Shown here piece by piece: positions 51,343 through 59,794 of a stretch of DNA of 64,000 nt. The translations under genes were made by a program, and so were the position numbers. Source of the stretch: Bradyrhizobium sp. RP6 (lineage in GTDB: Bacteria > Pseudomonadota > Alphaproteobacteria > Rhizobiales > Xanthobacteraceae); NCBI RefSeq assembly GCF_003837805.1, contig NZ_RQIT01000011.1, positions 124,001-188,000 of the forward strand, in the 5' to 3' direction. The stretch's first letter is position 1; each line of letters begins with the position of its first letter. The notes beneath the pieces were generated by a model. It was not told the origin of the DNA, searched no databases, and worked only from the letters and a program-made list of their open reading frames with translations.

Positions 51343-54027
51343 TTGAACGGCGTCACCCCCGACCCGTCAGACCCGATCCGCGGCAGTGATGCGCTGTCGC
51401 GGCTGAAGCTGGCGCAGGCCCTCGATCGGGCTACTTATGCCATCGCGTGGGAACGTGCCTGGCCCAATGCGGCGCGCCTTCTGACCGTCGTCGGCCTGTT
51501 CCTGGTGGTGTCCTGGGCCGGTCTGTGGCTGGCACTGCCGTTCATCGCCCGGGCCATCGGTCTCGCCCTTTTCGCCGCGATCGCGGTCGCCGCCCTGTTC
51601 CCGTTGATTGGCTTCCGCTGGCCGACCCGCGCGGAAGCGCTGGTGCGGCTCGACCGTGGCTCCGGGATCCGTCACCGCCCGGCCACCACGCTCACGGACA
51701 CGCTGACCTCGCAAGACCCGGTTGCGCAGGCGCTGTGGCAGGCGCAGCGCGAGCGGACGCTGGCGTCCATCAAGCGCATCCGCGCCGGTCTGCCGCACCC
51801 GCGGCTCGCGCTTCACGACCCCTGGGCGCTGCGTGCGCTGGTCATGGTGATGCTGGTTGCGACCTTCTTCGCCGCCGGTGACGAGCGTGCGATGCGGCTT
51901 GGCGCCGCCTTCGACTGGAACGGGGTCTTGGCGGCGAGCAATGTTCGGGTCGATGCCTGGGTCACGCCCCCGCTGTATACCGGCAAGCCTCCGGTCATCC
52001 TGTCGGCTGCCAACAAGGAAGCTGCAGCGTTGCCCGCCAGCGGCCCGCTCGCCGTCCCCGCCGGCTCGACCCTGATCGTGCGCTCCTCAGGCGGCAACCT
52101 GGATGTCGCCGTCTCCGGCGGCCTCAAGGAGGTTGCGCCCACCGAAGCCAGCCCCAAGGGGACCAACGAGAGGCATTTTGCCATCTCCGGCGACGGCACG
52201 GCGCATGTCCGCGCGCCTTCCGGCCAGCCACAATGGGCCTTTGCGGCAACACCGGACCATCCGCCGACGATCGCACTTGCCAAGGACCCGGAACGCCAGG
52301 CGCGCGGCGCGCTGCAGCTCTCCTACAGGATCGAGGACGATTACGGCGTCACCGGTGCCACGGCGAAGTTTGCTCCGCGATCGATCGGTGCCCGGGATGG
52401 CGCCAAGGACGACGCCAACGACGCCAAGGATGCGGCGAAGGCTGCTCCCGGCGATAAGGCTGCCGCCGGCGATGGCGACACCAGGACGGCGCCGCGTCCG
52501 CTGTTCCAGCCGCCGCAATTCCCGCTTGCGCTGCCGAATGCGCGGACCCGCAACGGCGTCGGACAGTCGGTGAAGGATCTCAGCGAGGATCCCTATGCCG
52601 GCGCCGAGGTCACGCTGACCCTCACGGCCAAGGACGAGGCCGGCAATGAGGCCACAAGCGAACCGTTCAACATGCGGCTGCCCGAACGGCTTTTCACCAA
52701 GCCGCTGGCACGTGCACTGATCGAGCAGCGCCGCATTCTCGCGCTCGACGCCAACAAGAATTCCGACGTGTATGCCGCGCTCGACGCGCTGATGATCGCG
52801 CCCGAGATGTTTACGCCGGAGCCCGGACAATATCTCGGCCTCCACAGCGTTGCCCGACAGCTCGAGGCCGCACGTACCGATGATGCCCTGCGCGAGGTCG
52901 TGGCAAGCCTATGGGCGTTAGCGGTGACGATCGAGGACGGCAAGATCTCCGATGTCGAGAAGGCATTGCGTGCGGCTCAGGATGCGTTGAAGCAGGCGCT
53001 GGAGCGCGGCGCGAGCGACGAAGAGATCAAGAAGCTCACGCAGGATCTGCGTCAGGCGCTGAACGATTTCATGCGCCAGCTCGCCGAGCAGTTCCGCAAC
53101 AACAATGACCCGCAGCAGCTGGCGCGGCCGCTCGACCCGAACACCAAAGTTCTGCGCCAGCAGGATCTGCAGAACATGATCGACCGGATGGAGCGCCTGT
53201 CGCGCTCCGGCGACAAGGATGCCGCCAAACAATTGCTCGATCAGCTCCAGCAGATGCTGGAAGGCCTCCAGATGGCGCAGCCGGGGCAGTCCGGCGAGAG
53301 CGACATGGAGCAGGCGCTCAACGAGCTCGGCGACATGATCCGCAAGCAGCAGCAATTGCGCGACAAGACTTTCAAGCAGGGTCAGGATTCCCGGCGCGAT
53401 CGCTCGCGCGGCAAGCAGCAGGGCGATCAGTCCATGTCGGAGCTGCAGGAGGACCAGCAGGGGCTGCGCGACCGTCTCAAGAAGCTGCAGGACGAGCTTG
53501 CCAAGCGCGGCCTCGGGCAGAAGGGAGAAAAGGGCCAGAAAGGCCAACAGGGACAGAAGGGCCAGCAAGGGGACCAGGGCCAGCCCGGCCAGAACGGCGA
53601 TCAGGACGGTGATCAGGGCGATGACGGCAGTCTGGATGCTGCCGACGGTGCCATGGGCGATGCGGGATCAAAGCTCGGCGAGGGCAATGCCGACGGCGCC
53701 GTGGACTCGCAGGGCAAGGCGCTCGACGCGATGCGCAAGGGTGCGCAGAAGATGGCCGAGGCGATGCAGCAGGGCGATGGTGACGGCCAGGGCGACGGCC
53801 CCGGCCAGCGCGCCGGCCGTCAGCAGAGCGGTGGCAACCAGACCGACCCGCTGGGCCGTCCGCTGCATGGGCGCGAATATGGCGACGATTATACGGTCAA
53901 AATTCCCGGCGAGATCGACACCCAGCGTGTCCGCCGTATTCTCGAAGAGCTCCGTCGTCGTCTCGGCGATCCCTCGCGCCCGCAGATCGAGCTCGACTAT
54001 ATCGAGCGGCTGCTGAAGGAGTTTTGA
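51343..54027 (+). CDS. TIGR02302-family envelope protein (DUF4175) with collagen-like stretch
   Basis: The start is TTG 51343, after GGAGAG, and the product has 894 residues. Two or three N-terminal membrane helices (about 45-100 and 160-180) lead to a large charged region with a beta-rich domain (about 200-430), a long coiled-coil section rich in Gln, Asp and Arg (about 500-720), and nine Gly-X-Y triplets (about 728-754; 53524-53604). The end reads YGDDYTVKIPGEIDTQRVRR and EELRRRLGDPSRPQIELDYI. Proteins of this family are found in alphaproteobacteria with no known function. A membrane-anchored structural or coordinating role is plausible only. Confidence 0.85.
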   Translation: MNGVTPDPSDPIRGSDALSRLKLAQALDRATYAIAWERAWPNAARLLTVVGLFLVVSWAGLWLALPFIARAIGLALFAAIAVAALFPLIGFRWPTRAEALVRLDRGSGIRHRPATTLTDTLTSQDPVAQALWQAQRERTLASIKRIRAGLPHPRLALHDPWALRALVMVMLVATFFAAGDERAMRLGAAFDWNGVLAASNVRVDAWVTPPLYTGKPPVILSAANKEAAALPASGPLAVPAGSTLIVRSSGGNLDVAVSGGLKEVAPTEASPKGTNERHFAISGDGTAHVRAPSGQPQWAFAATPDHPPTIALAKDPERQARGALQLSYRIEDDYGVTGATAKFAPRSIGARDGAKDDANDAKDAAKAAPGDKAAAGDGDTRTAPRPLFQPPQFPLALPNARTRNGVGQSVKDLSEDPYAGAEVTLTLTAKDEAGNEATSEPFNMRLPERLFTKPLARALIEQRRILALDANKNSDVYAALDALMIAPEMFTPEPGQYLGLHSVARQLEAARTDDALREVVASLWALAVTIEDGKISDVEKALRAAQDALKQALERGASDEEIKKLTQDLRQALNDFMRQLAEQFRNNNDPQQLARPLDPNTKVLRQQDLQNMIDRMERLSRSGDKDAAKQLLDQLQQMLEGLQMAQPGQSGESDMEQALNELGDMIRKQQQLRDKTFKQGQDSRRDRSRGKQQGDQSMSELQEDQQGLRDRLKKLQDELAKRGLGQKGEKGQKGQQGQKGQQGDQGQPGQNGDQDGDQGDDGSLDAADGAMGDAGSKLGEGNADGAVDSQGKALDAMRKGAQKMAEAMQQGDGDGQGDGPGQRAGRQQSGGNQTDPLGRPLHGREYGDDYTVKIPGEIDTQRVRRILEELRRRLGDPSRPQIELDYIERLLKEF

Positions 54028-54047
54028 GGCGATACCCGCTACGTCCT

Positions 54048-54171
54048 CGTCATTGCGAGCCACCGGGTCCGCGCGAACGCGCGGCCCGATGACAGGCTCC
54101 GCGAAGCAATCCAGAATTTTTCCGCCGAGGCATTCTGGATTGCTTCGTCGCAAGGACTCCTCGCAATGACG
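54048..54171. repeat. Dispersed palindromic repeat, family A (copy 3)
   Basis: Starts CGTCATTGCGAGCCACC and ends CTCCTCGCAATGACG, with CAATCCAGAA/TTCTGGATTG inside. It contains an insertion compared with the other two copies. It follows the TIGR02302 stop by 20 bp. A further palindromic stretch (CCCGGACGCGCTGCAGCGTCC) continues to about 54240. Confidence 0.85.
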
Positions 54172-54301
54172 GAGTGTGTCGCGATAGCGCGCATCCTTCC
54201 CTTGTCCCGGACGCGCTGCAGCGTCCTTGCGCTGCTGCGCAGAGCCGAGACGAGGCGGTGCGCGCCAGTCCTTCGATGACGAAGCGGCTGTTGTTGGGAC
54301 G

Positions 54302-54676
54302 CTAACCCTTCTTTGCCGCCAGCGCATCCGCCACGGCCGTGCGGATGTCGGCGACCGAGAAAGGCTTGGTCACGACGTCATGCACCAGCGCGTTCAGGTT
54401 CGAGGCGCGCTCGCGCTGGTCGGCAAAGCCGGTCATCAGCAAAATTGTCAGATCGGGGAAATCGCGCGCGGCGGACAGCGCCAGCGCGATGCCGTCCATG
54501 ACCGGCATCTGGATGTCGGTGAGCAACAGGTCGAAGGCGCCGTCCTCACGGGTCAGGATCTCCAGCGCCTCGGCGCCGTCCTGGGCGGTGACGGTCTCGT
54601 GGCCGTCCATGGCGATGGCGCGCGCCACCAGCTGGCGCATCGAATCCTCGTCATCGGCGATCAGGATTTTCGGCAT
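54302..54676 (-). CDS. Single-domain response regulator, CpdR-like
   Basis: From ATG 54674-54676 the product has 124 residues and is only a receiver domain. Acidic pocket IADDEDSMR, phospho-acceptor Asp in LLLTDIQMPVMDGIALAL, Thr in LLMTGFAD and Lys in VVTKPFS are all present. The length and sequence match CpdR, the ClpXP adaptor that controls cell-cycle protein turnover in alphaproteobacteria when unphosphorylated. No cognate kinase is adjacent. An upstream in-frame start would add 30 unrelated residues. Confidence 0.75.
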   Translation of the reverse strand: MPKILIADDEDSMRQLVARAIAMDGHETVTAQDGAEALEILTREDGAFDLLLTDIQMPVMDGIALALSAARDFPDLTILLMTGFADQRERASNLNALVHDVVTKPFSVADIRTAVADALAAKKG

Positions 54677-54781
54677 GAGACCAACCTTGTGATCAACCTT
54701 CCCTGCGGGACCTCGAGCATCATCCGGCAAAGTGCGAAGGGGTTTTCCGAACAGATCATGCTCCAATCATAGCCGGATCGG

Positions 54782-55660
54782 TCATACGCTGCCGCCGGCA
54801 ATGTCGCGCCGGTTGAAGAAGCGAACGTCGATATTGCGGCCCTCCGGCGGCGGCGAGGCAAGACGCGAGCGGAAGAAGGCGCGCTCGCCGGGCCGCAGCA
54901 CGGCCTGTTCCAGAACCGTATTCCAGGCGTAGATTTCAGCTCCCTGCGCGTCGCGCACGGCAAAGCGCAGCCGCGGGATGTCGAGCGGCTTCTTGCCCTC
55001 GCCGACGATCACGCCCTCGATCACCAGCACCTGCTTACCGTCCACTGTCTCGCTGGAGAGCTTGACGTCCTTGAAGGCGAGGCCCCGCAAGTTCACTTCG
55101 AGCCCCACCATCTTGTAGAACGCCGCCGTCTGGGGCAGCAGCCGCACCACGTCGCTGCGCCAGATCGTAAGTGCCAGCACCAGCGCGCCCATCGCAGCGC
55201 AGGCGATCGGCAGGCCAAAATAGGATCTGCGCGGAGCCGTGGTGGGGACCGGGCGGCTCACCCGCGCGCCGCGGCGGGGGAACAGACCGCGGAACCAGGA
55301 CTGGTGCTGTGCGCCGGCGACTTCCTCTTCAGCCTGCCGGGCCGCCGCTGACCACTCGTCCTCGGTTTCGCGGGCCTGCTCATCCGGCCAGTCGCTCGCG
55401 ATTGAGGGGCTGTCGACGACAGGCGCATCCGCGGCGCCGTCGTCATTGGCATAGGAGTTCCATTGCTCGGCGAGGTCGGACTGGTCGTCGCCGCGGCTGG
55501 CAGCCGCCATGGCCGGGACGGATGCCTCCTCGATGGCATCCTCCGCATGGGCGATCCAGGTCTCCTTGCAGCGGGAGCAGCGTACCGCCCGTCCGCTTGC
55601 CCCAAGGCTCGCGAGCTTGATGGCGTAGGATGTCATACAATGGGGGCAGACGATATGCAT
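54782..55660 (-). CDS. MJ0042-type zinc-ribbon membrane protein
   Basis: From ATG 55658-55660 the product has 292 residues. The N-terminus MHIVCPHCMTSYAIKLASLG and VRCSRCKETW forms a four-cysteine zinc ribbon. A disordered acidic stretch (about 45-140), one membrane helix (SYFGLPIACAAMGALVLALT) and a conserved periplasmic domain (FKDVKLSSETVDGKQVLVIE, AWNTVLEQAVLRPGERAFFR) follow. Similar proteins lie next to ftsEX in many alphaproteobacteria. It is divergent from ftsE; its function is unknown. Confidence 0.85.
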   Translation of the reverse strand: MHIVCPHCMTSYAIKLASLGASGRAVRCSRCKETWIAHAEDAIEEASVPAMAAASRGDDQSDLAEQWNSYANDDGAADAPVVDSPSIASDWPDEQARETEDEWSAAARQAEEEVAGAQHQSWFRGLFPRRGARVSRPVPTTAPRRSYFGLPIACAAMGALVLALTIWRSDVVRLLPQTAAFYKMVGLEVNLRGLAFKDVKLSSETVDGKQVLVIEGVIVGEGKKPLDIPRLRFAVRDAQGAEIYAWNTVLEQAVLRPGERAFFRSRLASPPPEGRNIDVRFFNRRDIAGGSV

Positions 55661-55857
55661 GGACGAGCCTTGATGCACGAACGAGGACGAACCTTGACGA
55701 TCAGCCGGTCGCGGCGAACCGGGCGGCAGGGATTCTGCCAAACATGCTACAGGTCGACCGTTAACGAACCGGAAACCATAACGGCGGCAAAACCCGTTGA
55801 TCGCGCAGGGCGGAGCGCCGCACTGCGACCCGCTTCCCCTCTCGAACGGAGCTGAGC

Positions 55858-56517
55858 TTGGTTCGGTTCGAAAATGTCGGATTGCGTTACGGTCTGGGGC
55901 CCGAGATCCTGCGCGATCTCAGTTTCCAGATCCCGGCGCATTCCTTCCAGTTTCTCACCGGGCCGTCCGGTGCCGGCAAGACTTCCCTGCTGCGCCTGTT
56001 GTTTCTGTCGCATCGGCCGACACGGGGCCTCGTCACTCTGTTCGGCCACGACATCTCGCAACTCGGCAAGGACGAGATTGCCGACCTGCGCAAGCGCATC
56101 GGCATCGTGCTCCAGGATTTCCGGCTGCTCGACCACATGACGACCTATGAGAATGTTGCGCTGCCTTTCCGCGTCATGGGGCGCAGCGAGTCGAGCTACC
56201 GCAAGGAGGTGATCGATCTGCTGCGCTGGGTCGGACTCGGCGACCGCATGGATGCGCTTCCGCCGATCCTGTCGGGCGGCGAGAAGCAGCGCGCGGCGAT
56301 CGCGCGCGCCGTGATCTCGCGGCCGCAGCTGCTGCTCGCGGACGAGCCGACCGGCAGCGTCGACCCGACGCTCGGCCGGCGCCTGCTGCGGCTCTTCATC
56401 GAGCTCAATAAATCAGGCACCGCCGTCATCATCGCTACCCACGACATCGGCCTGATGGACCAGTATGAAGCACGACGGCTGGTGCTGCACCAGGGACGGC
56501 TGCACGTCTATGAGTAG
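55858..56517 (+). CDS. ftsE: Cell-division ABC ATPase FtsE
   Basis: The 219-residue ATPase starts at TTG 55858 after GGAG. Walker A GPSGAGKTSLLRLLF, signature LSGGEKQRAAIARAVI, Walker B LLLADEPTGSVD, and the H-loop IATHDIGLMD are intact. FtsEX couples ATP hydrolysis to peptidoglycan hydrolysis at the septum. It overlaps ftsX by 8 nt. Confidence 0.93.
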   Translation: MVRFENVGLRYGLGPEILRDLSFQIPAHSFQFLTGPSGAGKTSLLRLLFLSHRPTRGLVTLFGHDISQLGKDEIADLRKRIGIVLQDFRLLDHMTTYENVALPFRVMGRSESSYRKEVIDLLRWVGLGDRMDALPPILSGGEKQRAAIARAVISRPQLLLADEPTGSVDPTLGRRLLRLFIELNKSGTAVIIATHDIGLMDQYEARRLVLHQGRLHVYE

Positions 56518-57478
56518 GACCGACGAGCGCGGCGTGCTGGTCGACCTCGGACAGGAGCGTCCGCAGCTTCCGGCCAAGGCACGCAACATGTCGCCGATCG
56601 TGCCGCGCGCCTCGATCCACGGCAGAGCGCTGGTCGCCGTCGTCGCCATCATGAGCTTCCTCGCCTCGATGGCCACCGGCACGGTGCTGCTGGTGAGTGC
56701 CTCCGCCGCCGAATGGCAGTCGGACGTCGCGAGCGAGATCACCATCCAGGTTCGTCCGCAGGCCGGCCGTGATCTCGAGCGCGATACCGTGGCCGTGACG
56801 GAGGCGATGCGCGCGCAAGCCGGCATCGTCGAGGTCAGGCCGTTCACCAGGGAGGAGAGCGGTAAGCTGCTCGAGCCCTGGCTCGGCACCGGCCTGTCGA
56901 TGGACGATCTGCCGGTGCCGCGCATGATCATCGCGCGCGTGCAGCCGGGCACGCCGCTCGATCTCGGCGCCTTGCGCGCGCGCGTGACGCAGGTCGCACC
57001 GGGCGCCAGCGTCGACGATCACCGCGCCTGGATCGAGCGCATGCGCTCGATGACCAACGCCATCGTGCTGGCCGGCCTCGGCATTCTCGCGCTCGTCATC
57101 ATCGCCACGATCATCTCGGTTTCGTTCGCGACCCGCGGCGCCATGGCGGCGAACCGTCCGATCGTCGAGGTCCTGCATTTCGTCGGCGCCGGCGACCGCT
57201 ACATCGCCAATCACTTCCTGCGTCATTTCCTCAGGCTCGGCCTGGAAGGCGGCGTGATCGGCGGCGGTGCCGCCATGCTGGTGTTCGGCTTCTCCGAGTC
57301 GATCGCAGGCTGGTTTTCCGGTACGCCCGTCGGCGACCAGTTTGCCGCGCTGCTCGGCACCTTCTCGCTACGGCCATCCGCCTACATCGTGCTCGCTGTC
57401 CAGGCCGTGCTGATCGGCGGCATCACCGCGGTGGCCTCGCGCCAGACGCTGTTTGCGACCTTGAATGATGTTGATTGA
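56510..57478 (+). CDS. ftsX: Cell-division membrane protein FtsX
   Basis: From ATG 56510 the product has 322 residues. Four membrane helices flank a large periplasmic loop (about 60-185, EITIQVRPQAGRDLERDTVA). MSPIVPRASIHGRALVAVVA opens helix 1, and the end (VQAVLIGGITAVASRQTLFA) is typical. FtsX transmits the ATPase state to septal hydrolases such as EnvC-type activators. Coupled to ftsE. Confidence 0.92.
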   Translation: MSRTDERGVLVDLGQERPQLPAKARNMSPIVPRASIHGRALVAVVAIMSFLASMATGTVLLVSASAAEWQSDVASEITIQVRPQAGRDLERDTVAVTEAMRAQAGIVEVRPFTREESGKLLEPWLGTGLSMDDLPVPRMIIARVQPGTPLDLGALRARVTQVAPGASVDDHRAWIERMRSMTNAIVLAGLGILALVIIATIISVSFATRGAMAANRPIVEVLHFVGAGDRYIANHFLRHFLRLGLEGGVIGGGAAMLVFGFSESIAGWFSGTPVGDQFAALLGTFSLRPSAYIVLAVQAVLIGGITAVASRQTLFATLNDVD

Positions 57479-57586
57479 GTTGCTTTCTTCCTTCTCCCCT
57501 TACAAGGAGTGAGGGTGAAGAAACCGGACTCCACTTCGCCTTAAAACGTCTTAAAATCGCTTCAGGGAAGGGATTACCGACATCGC

Positions 57587-58291
57587 ATGACCTCGCCGAC
57601 CGACGATCGATCGCCGAAACTGCCGCGCGGCTGGCTGCGCGCGGCAATCGTGTCGGCGATCGCACTTGCCTTTGTCGGCGCGGCCGCAGGCTTCGTTGCG
57701 TTCCTGTCGCAATTGCGAGGCGCCGAGACGGTGCCCGACCGCAAGGCCGACGGCATCGTGGTGCTGACCGGAGGCTCCTCGCGGGTATCGGACGCGATGG
57801 AGCTGCTCGCTGCCGGCTACGGCAGGCGGCTCCTGATCTCCGGCGTGCATCCAACCTCGACGGCGAGCGACATCTCCCGGACCTTGCCGGAGAACCAGTC
57901 CTTCATGACTTGTTGCGTCGACCTCGACCGCACCGCGCTCTCGACCCGCGGCAACGCAGCGGAGGCGCGGCGCTGGGCCGAGGGGCGCAGGTTCAAATCC
58001 CTGATCGTGGTGACCTCCAACTATCACATGCCGCGTGCGCTGGTGGAATTTTCGCATGCGATGCCACAGACGACGCTGATCCCGTTCGCGGTGGTCGGCG
58101 AAAAATGGCGCGAGGAACCGTGGTGGACCTCCGGATCGACGCTGCGGCTGCTCATGTCGGAATATGTCAAGTACGTCGCGGCCGAGGTCAGGGTACGGCT
58201 GGAGGATTTCGGGATTGACCTTTGGCCCGAGATGTCGGAGCAGCCTGCAGGTCAGCGGCCGAAGCGGCCCGCCACCGCACAGGCCAATTGA
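57587..58291 (+). CDS. DUF218/SanA-YdcF-like membrane protein
   Basis: The 234-residue protein has one N-terminal membrane helix (about 17-40) and a DUF218 domain: DGIVVLTGGSSRVSDAMELL, AAGYGRRLLISGVHP, LSTRGNAAEARRWAEGRRFK, and VTSNYHMPRALVEF. These are the residues seen in SanA/YdcF-type proteins, which act on envelope integrity through unclear activity. Overlap of 12 bp spacing with plsC suggests a shared transcript. Confidence 0.85.
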   Translation: MTSPTDDRSPKLPRGWLRAAIVSAIALAFVGAAAGFVAFLSQLRGAETVPDRKADGIVVLTGGSSRVSDAMELLAAGYGRRLLISGVHPTSTASDISRTLPENQSFMTCCVDLDRTALSTRGNAAEARRWAEGRRFKSLIVVTSNYHMPRALVEFSHAMPQTTLIPFAVVGEKWREEPWWTSGSTLRLLMSEYVKYVAAEVRVRLEDFGIDLWPEMSEQPAGQRPKRPATAQAN

Positions 58292-58302
58292 TCGGACTAT
58301 CG

Positions 58303-59076
58303 ATGTCTCTGATTTTTCTGCGCTCGCTCGTGTTCAACGTGCTGTTCTACGCCGTGCTGGTGGGCCTTGCGATCGTGGCGCTGCCGACCTTCGCATTGCC
58401 GCCCCGCGCCATGCTGACGGTGGCGGAATGGTGGGCCAAGGCAACGCTGTTCCTGATGCGCGTGGTCTGCAACATCAAGGTGGAATTCCGCGGTGTGGAG
58501 AAGATCCCGAAAGGACCGCTGCTGATTGTGGCAAAGCACCAGTCGTTCTGGGAGACGTTCGTGCTGCCGGGTTTCTTCGACCGGCCGATCTTCATCCTCA
58601 AGCGCCAGCTCATGCAGATCCCGGTGTTCGGTCAGTTCCTGGTCAAGACCGGGATGATCGCGATCGACCGCAATGCCGGCGTGAAAGCGCTGCTGGACAT
58701 GACGCGGCGGGCGCGCGATGCGGTGCGCAGCGGCCGCCAGCTCGTGATCTTTCCGGAAGGCACGCGCCGCGCGCCGGGCGCGCCGCCCGACTACAAGACC
58801 GGCTTTGCGCAGATCTATTCGTCATGCGGCGTGCCATGCCTGCCGGTCGCCCTCAACTCCGGCCTGTTCTGGCCCCGCCGCACCTTCATGCGCTATCCCG
58901 GCACGCTGGTGGTGGAGTTTCTCGAACCGTTGCCGCCGGGCCTGCCGAAGGACGAGTTTCTCTCCCGCGTGCAAACCGCGATCGAGGATGCGACCGCCCG
59001 CCTCGTCGAAGCGGGGCGGAAAGAGCAGGAGCAGTTGATCGGCTCGGCGCCGAGCTACGCGCCGACCGGCGGCTAG
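58303..59076 (+). CDS. plsC: 1-acyl-sn-glycerol-3-phosphate acyltransferase
   Basis: ATG 58303 gives 257 residues. The active-site motif is KHQSFWETF, an H-x4-E form in place of the commoner H-x4-D; motif III is VIFPEGTRRAPGA. One N-terminal membrane helix is present. It should acylate lysophosphatidic acid in phospholipid synthesis. It ends in a 4-nt tail-to-tail overlap with the cyclotransferase gene. Confidence 0.88.
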   Translation: MSLIFLRSLVFNVLFYAVLVGLAIVALPTFALPPRAMLTVAEWWAKATLFLMRVVCNIKVEFRGVEKIPKGPLLIVAKHQSFWETFVLPGFFDRPIFILKRQLMQIPVFGQFLVKTGMIAIDRNAGVKALLDMTRRARDAVRSGRQLVIFPEGTRRAPGAPPDYKTGFAQIYSSCGVPCLPVALNSGLFWPRRTFMRYPGTLVVEFLEPLPPGLPKDEFLSRVQTAIEDATARLVEAGRKEQEQLIGSAPSYAPTGG

Positions 59077-59684
59077 CGGCTTTCTCGATCTTCGTCCCGA
59101 TCCACAGCGTGGAGCGAATGCGCATCACCATGCAGCATCAATGCAAGCTGATGCAGCTGCGCGTCGCGAAAGCCTTCGGCCTCGATCGCCTTCACCGTCG
59201 CGGTCACGTAGTCGCGGTTGGCGCCGGACTGGCCGTGGCCCTGAACGACATGGCGGTGCTGCTCGGCGAGCGACAGCCGGCCGGCATATTGCCCATGGCC
59301 ACGGTCGACGACGTAGGCGAGCGCCGAGACGCGCTGGCGCGCATCGTTCTCAAGCCACACCGAGCGCATCACTTCGCGATAGACCGACGTGACCTGCTCG
59401 CGTGCGCGCAAATAGGCGACGACGTCGGCGCGGTTCTTCTCGGCGACGCGGAAGGCGATGCCGCGGCAGGCGCCGCCGCGGTCGAGCCCGAGCACCAGGC
59501 CAGGCTTTTCCGGCGTGCCGCGATGCACGAACGAGTAGACGCAGAGCGCGCGATGCTCGCCGACCAGCCGGGCCGGGATGCGTTCCTCGAACTCGAAGCC
59601 CGGCCGCCACATCAGCGAGCCGTAGCCGAACACCCAGAGGTCGCCCTTGGCGGTGGTGACGGAAGGGACGGTGATTTCCGACAT
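59073..59684 (-). CDS. ChaC-like gamma-glutamylcyclotransferase
   Basis: I use ATG 59682-59684 (203 residues); an in-frame ATG at 59706-59708 would add eight. The signature LWVFGYGSLMWRPGFEFEER opens the fold, and EEHRALCV-like and YVTATVKAIEAEGFRDAQLH blocks follow. ChaC enzymes cleave the gamma-glutamyl group of glutathione to 5-oxoproline and Cys-Gly. The catalytic Glu is probably in REQVTSVYREVM. It is convergent with plsC. Confidence 0.82.
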   Translation of the reverse strand: MSEITVPSVTTAKGDLWVFGYGSLMWRPGFEFEERIPARLVGEHRALCVYSFVHRGTPEKPGLVLGLDRGGACRGIAFRVAEKNRADVVAYLRAREQVTSVYREVMRSVWLENDARQRVSALAYVVDRGHGQYAGRLSLAEQHRHVVQGHGQSGANRDYVTATVKAIEAEGFRDAQLHQLALMLHGDAHSLHAVDRDEDRESR

Positions 59685-59794
59685 TTCGGGCACGGCTACC
59701 AGAACCATGCCCCGAAGCGAAGCGAATTCTCCGCCTTTCGTCGCAGGCCGTCCCCGCTTACATTTGCCAAAATCCGGGATCAAAGGGTCGCCGC

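Noticed and set aside
55663..55857. Extra small genes in the zinc-ribbon/ftsE divergent gap
   Set aside because: Short frames exist on both strands but lack ribosome sites, and the gap is fully explained as a divergent promoter region.
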